From assembly GCA_030824175.1 (NCBI GenBank), contig JAVBYH010000275.1, forward strand, positions 1 to 9,462: 9,462 bases of DNA, in the 5' to 3' direction. Numbering within the stretch: the first letter of the stretch is position 1; the number at the start of each line of letters is the position of its first letter. The position numbers were made by a program, and so were the translations under genes. Source of the DNA: Bacteroidota bacterium. GTDB taxonomy: Bacteria > Bacteroidota > Ignavibacteria > UBA10030 > UBA8401. This document shows, one piece after another, positions 7,556 to 9,462 of this stretch. The notes beneath the pieces were generated by a model. That model ran no database searches, was not told the DNA's origin, and saw nothing but the letters and a program-made list of their open reading frames with translations.

Positions 7556-7562
7556 CTCCTTT
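7556..7562 (-). promoter_or_regulatory. Ribosome binding site for the DUF362 gene
   Basis: AAAGGAG on the minus strand, ending 7 bases before the ATG at 7548. It is the strongest ribosome site in the window and fixes the start, so the longer frame reaching into the palindromes is not coding. Confidence 0.8.
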
Positions 7563-7573
7563 GCCATATTGTA

Positions 7574-7594
7574 GGGCGAAACGGCGTTTCGCCC
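7574..7594. repeat. Palindrome 1 of the family
   Basis: Arms GGGCGAAACG (7574-7583) and CGTTTCGCCC (7585-7594) pair perfectly around a single central base. It shares the GGGCGA core with palindromes 2 and 3. It lies downstream of the candidate promoter and so would be in the leader of the DUF362 transcript, ending 11 bases before the ribosome site. Confidence 0.8.
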
Positions 7595-7599
7595 CGATT

Positions 7600-7632
7600 C
7601 AAAGATAGTCCGGCTCGATAGGCAGGGCGAAA
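7600..7632 (-). promoter_or_regulatory. Candidate Bacteroidota-type promoter for the DUF362 operon
   Basis: On the minus strand TATCTTTG (7607-7600) matches the Bacteroidota -7 consensus TAnnTTTG exactly. TTTC (7632-7629) lies 21 bases upstream, one base from the TTTG -33 element and inside the accepted spacing of about 17-23. Transcription would start near 7595, giving a leader of about 45 bases holding palindrome 1. The -33 element overlaps palindrome 2. The match is by eye, and a chance hit is possible in such a short gap. Confidence 0.4.
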
Positions 7633-7646
7633 TATCATTTCGCCCT
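7624..7646. repeat. Palindrome 2 of the family
   Basis: Arms AGGGCGAAAT (7624-7633) and ATTTCGCCCT (7637-7646) pair perfectly over the 3-base loop ATC. An 11-base A-tract follows on the + strand (7649-7659), so on the minus strand it is preceded by a T-tract. Its right flank TACA repeats at palindrome 3. Confidence 0.8.
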
Positions 7647-7658
7647 ACAAAAAAAAAA

Positions 7659-7693
7659 ATTCACCAACGGGGCGAGATAAATCTCGCCCTACA
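7659..7693 (-). terminator. Possible terminator after the tricorn protease gene (palindrome 3 plus T-tract)
   Basis: On the minus strand the stem of palindrome 3 starts 11 bases after the protease stop. The 11-T tract (7659-7649) begins about 10 bases past the stem, further than an intrinsic terminator usually has it. It could still end the protease transcript and separate it from the DUF362 operon, but the fit is loose. Confidence 0.25.
7670..7689. repeat. Palindrome 3 of the family, variant core
   Basis: Arms GGGCGAGAT (7670-7678) and ATCTCGCCC (7681-7689) pair perfectly around AA. The core differs from palindrome 2 by GAA to GAG on one arm and TTC to CTC on the other, a compensatory pair change. 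It has the same right flank (CCCTACA, 7687-7693) but a different left flank, so it looks like a partial copy. Confidence 0.75.
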
Positions 7694-7700
7694 GAAAAAA

Positions 7701-9462
7701 TCAGCGCACCGGGTACGGCGGCTTCGCCGGCAACACGAACGGCTTCTTCTTGATGTTGTCGAGCGCCGTCTGGATCGCCTTCTCGAGCTGGGGATCGCCG
7801 CCGGCCACGACGGAAGCCGGATCGTTGTCGATGAAGATCGTCGGATCGGCGCCGTGATTCTCGACGAGCCACTTCCCGTTCACGTCGTAGAATGCGTTGT
7901 TCGACTGCTGCACCGTGCCGTTGTCGATCGTGGATTGGCCGTTCAGGATGCCGACAAGACCGCCCCATGACGGGACGCCGACGACTTCGCCGAGCTTGTT
8001 GGCCTTGAAATCCTCGACGAATGCCTCGCCGTCCGAGCCGTTGTTCTCGTTCGAGATGAGCACGTAAGTGCCGTTGCCCGCACTGCCCGGATACCGGAAC
8101 GGCTCCATGCCCTGCAGACAGTTGTATGCCGTCATTTTCCGCTCGAGCTTGTCGATGAGGAAGTATTCCGTCCAGCCGCCGCCGTTGCGGCGCACGTCGA
8201 TGATGATGCCTTCCTTGTAGCGGAACGCGCGCCAGAATTTGTCGAATTCTCCGACGCCGCCCGATCCCATCGCGTTGATGTGCATGTAGCCGAGCTTGCC
8301 GCCCGAGGCCTTCGTCACACGGCTGATGTTGTCGGCCAGCCAACGATGATAGCGCAGCGCCGGAGAGTAGCGGACCGGTTCCACCGTATATGTGCGCGCG
8401 CCGTCCATCGAGGGCGTCGAGTTCACCGTGACCGTCACTTTTTTGCCGGCCGTCATCTGCAGCAGTGTGTTATAATCCTCGGGAACGCGCAGCTGCGTGC
8501 CGTTGATCGCGAGCAGGAAGTCTCCCTCCTTCACCGTGATGTCGGGACGCGCGAGCGGTCCGATGAGATTGCGGTTGTATTCAGTGGGTCCGTAGATCTT
8601 CTCGAACGCATAGTACCCGGATTTCTTGTCGGCGGCGAGATCTGCGCCGAGCCAGCCGGTGAAGACGGGGGTCGACGGCGGGGCCGGAGCCTCGTTCATG
8701 TCGCCGCCGCTCACGTACGTGTGCGAGACGCACAGTTCGCCCACCATCTGCGAGAGCACCCAGTTGAGTTCGTCGCGCGACGAGAGCTGGGGAATATACG
8801 CGCGGTAGCGATCGCCCATGGCTTTCCAGTCGCGGCCGTGCATGTTTGTGTCGTAGAAGAAGTCGCGGTACCACCGCCATGCGTCGTTGAAGATCTGCGT
8901 CCACTCCTTGTACGGTTCCACGGTGTACGTCATGCCGGTGAGGTTCACGCGCTCGCCGGCGGACCTCATCGAGAAGGCTTTGTCGAACGACGTCATGAAC
9001 ACATCGTCGTCCTTGCGGATGGCGAGCTGTTCGCCGTTCGCCGACACCTCGTAGCTGCGTATCTTTTCGACGAGCGTCACTTCCTTCTTCTGCTCCATGT
9101 CGAACACATGGAGATCCCATTTCGTGGCCGCGCTCGGCTTGAAAATTTCCTCGTATTCGTCCTCCGTGAATTTCTCCACGGAGCACCATGCGAGCCGGCC
9201 TTTGCCCGCCTTCAGGTAAAAATAATTGCCCGCGGGAACCGGCAGCGGATACGTCCGCTCGCGGATTCCTGCGAAATCGATCGTCACGGGTTCGGCCTTC
9301 TTCTCCTTCAGGGATTTTTCCGTCCCGTTTTTTTCCGTCGTCTCTTTTGCCGGCGATTTTTTTTCATCCGCTTTGTTCACGACGGCGGCCCCTTCGGCGA
9401 ACGGCGGTGCCTCGCCCGCGCGGAGCTGCACGGCCATCACCTGGTGCGGCGTGGAGACGACG
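7701..9462 (-). CDS. Tricorn-type serine protease (S41 family), C-terminal half, 5' end cut by window
   Basis: The frame stays open from the TGA at 7701-7703 to the window edge: 586 visible residues of a protein normally about 1,050-1,100 long. Tricorn trims peptides left by larger proteases. The visible order is the end of the second beta-propeller, a Lys/Glu-rich linker (about 20-55), core domain C1, PDZ domain (about 265-350) and core domain C2. The catalytic tetrad is complete: S246-H247 in CVSHTYVSGGD (codons at 8721-8726), nucleophile S476 in NNGSDGEAF (8034-8036), and E534 in VENHGADP (7860-7862). The 58-residue spacing from nucleophile to Glu equals that of archaeal tricorn (S965-E1023). 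The other landmark is DAWRWYRDFFYDTNMHGRDW in C1. The first possible start codons shown here (9440, 9437) are internal, because the upstream residues VVSTPHQV still read as propeller sequence. Location cannot be judged without the N-terminus. Homopolymer A-runs sit in the linker. Confidence 0.93.
   Translation of the reverse strand, partial: VVSTPHQVMAVQLRAGEAPPFAEGAAVVNKADEKKSPAKETTEKNGTEKSLKEKKAEPVTIDFAGIRERTYPLPVPAGNYFYLKAGKGRLAWCSVEKFTEDEYEEIFKPSAATKWDLHVFDMEQKKEVTLVEKIRSYEVSANGEQLAIRKDDDVFMTSFDKAFSMRSAGERVNLTGMTYTVEPYKEWTQIFNDAWRWYRDFFYDTNMHGRDWKAMGDRYRAYIPQLSSRDELNWVLSQMVGELCVSHTYVSGGDMNEAPAPPSTPVFTGWLGADLAADKKSGYYAFEKIYGPTEYNRNLIGPLARPDITVKEGDFLLAINGTQLRVPEDYNTLLQMTAGKKVTVTVNSTPSMDGARTYTVEPVRYSPALRYHRWLADNISRVTKASGGKLGYMHINAMGSGGVGEFDKFWRAFRYKEGIIIDVRRNGGGWTEYFLIDKLERKMTAYNCLQGMEPFRYPGSAGNGTYVLISNENNGSDGEAFVEDFKANKLGEVVGVPSWGGLVGILNGQSTIDNGTVQQSNNAFYDVNGKWLVENHGADPTIFIDNDPASVVAGGDPQLEKAIQTALDNIKKKPFVLPAKPPYPVR

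Larger units (their letters stand above)
7570..7649. mobile_element. MITE-like 80-base element with 10-base perfect inverted ends
   Basis: The ends are TGTAGGGCGA (7570-7579) and TCGCCCTACA (7640-7649), exact reverse complements. Each end also lies within its own small palindrome (7574-7594 and 7624-7646), leaving about 29 bases between them that contain a promoter-like sequence. There is no transposase gene and no clear target-site duplication. The flanks are AT-rich (ATAT on the left, an A-tract on the right), so a short duplication could be missed. A non-autonomous element or a REP-like dispersed palindrome is the likely explanation; a local tandem of palindromes is the alternative. Confidence 0.45.

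Noticed and set aside
7570..7693. Short repeats considered as a CRISPR array
   Set aside because: They are palindromes of unequal sequence and spacing, with no constant direct repeat, no spacers of even length and no cas genes.

Overview
This is a GC-rich window with short intergenic gaps. It holds one rightward gene at the left edge, then seven genes that all read leftward. The organism looks like a member of the Bacteroidota / FCB group with high GC, probably from an environmental lineage. The clues are the short PabB and short class-IV lyase pair, a bacterial tricorn protease, a DUF362 protein next to a polyferredoxin, and a possible promoter of the Bacteroidota type (TAnnTTTG). This placement is inferred from family resemblance and has not been tested by a search.

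Left edge (1-726, + strand): the C-terminal 241 residues of a sigma-54-dependent activator, from the GAFTGA loop through a Fis-type helix-turn-helix. It converges on the leftward genes across a 37-base gap that contains an imperfect hairpin (727-758) able to fold on either strand.

Region 764-3019 (- strand, read right to left): an SRAP/YedK-HMCES protein that shields abasic DNA sites, then pabB and a pabC-like lyase for p-aminobenzoate (folate) synthesis. These three overlap by 4 and 17 bases and look translationally coupled. Region 3061-4983 is an APC-superfamily amino-acid permease with an unusual extra hydrophilic segment.

Region 5013-7548 (- strand): a DUF362 protein with an export-type N-terminus, followed 28 bases later by a 526-residue membrane polyferredoxin. 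The polyferredoxin looks like NapH fused to NapG and still has a Tat-like motif in its middle. Together they look like a small system that carries electrons across the membrane to an unknown acceptor. This is the least understood part of the window.

Region 7549-7700: a 152-base gap with three related palindromes, two of which form a MITE-like element with 10-base inverted ends, plus a candidate promoter for the DUF362 operon. Right edge (7701-9462, - strand): the C-terminal 586 residues of a tricorn-type serine protease with all four catalytic residues visible; its N-terminal propeller lies outside the window.

From DUF362 leftward, the six genes are separated by 41 bases or less, or overlap, so they could form one transcript. 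They divide by function into redox (DUF362, polyferredoxin), transport (permease), DNA protection (SRAP) and folate (pabB, pabC). I see no phage, CRISPR, tRNA or rRNA in the window.
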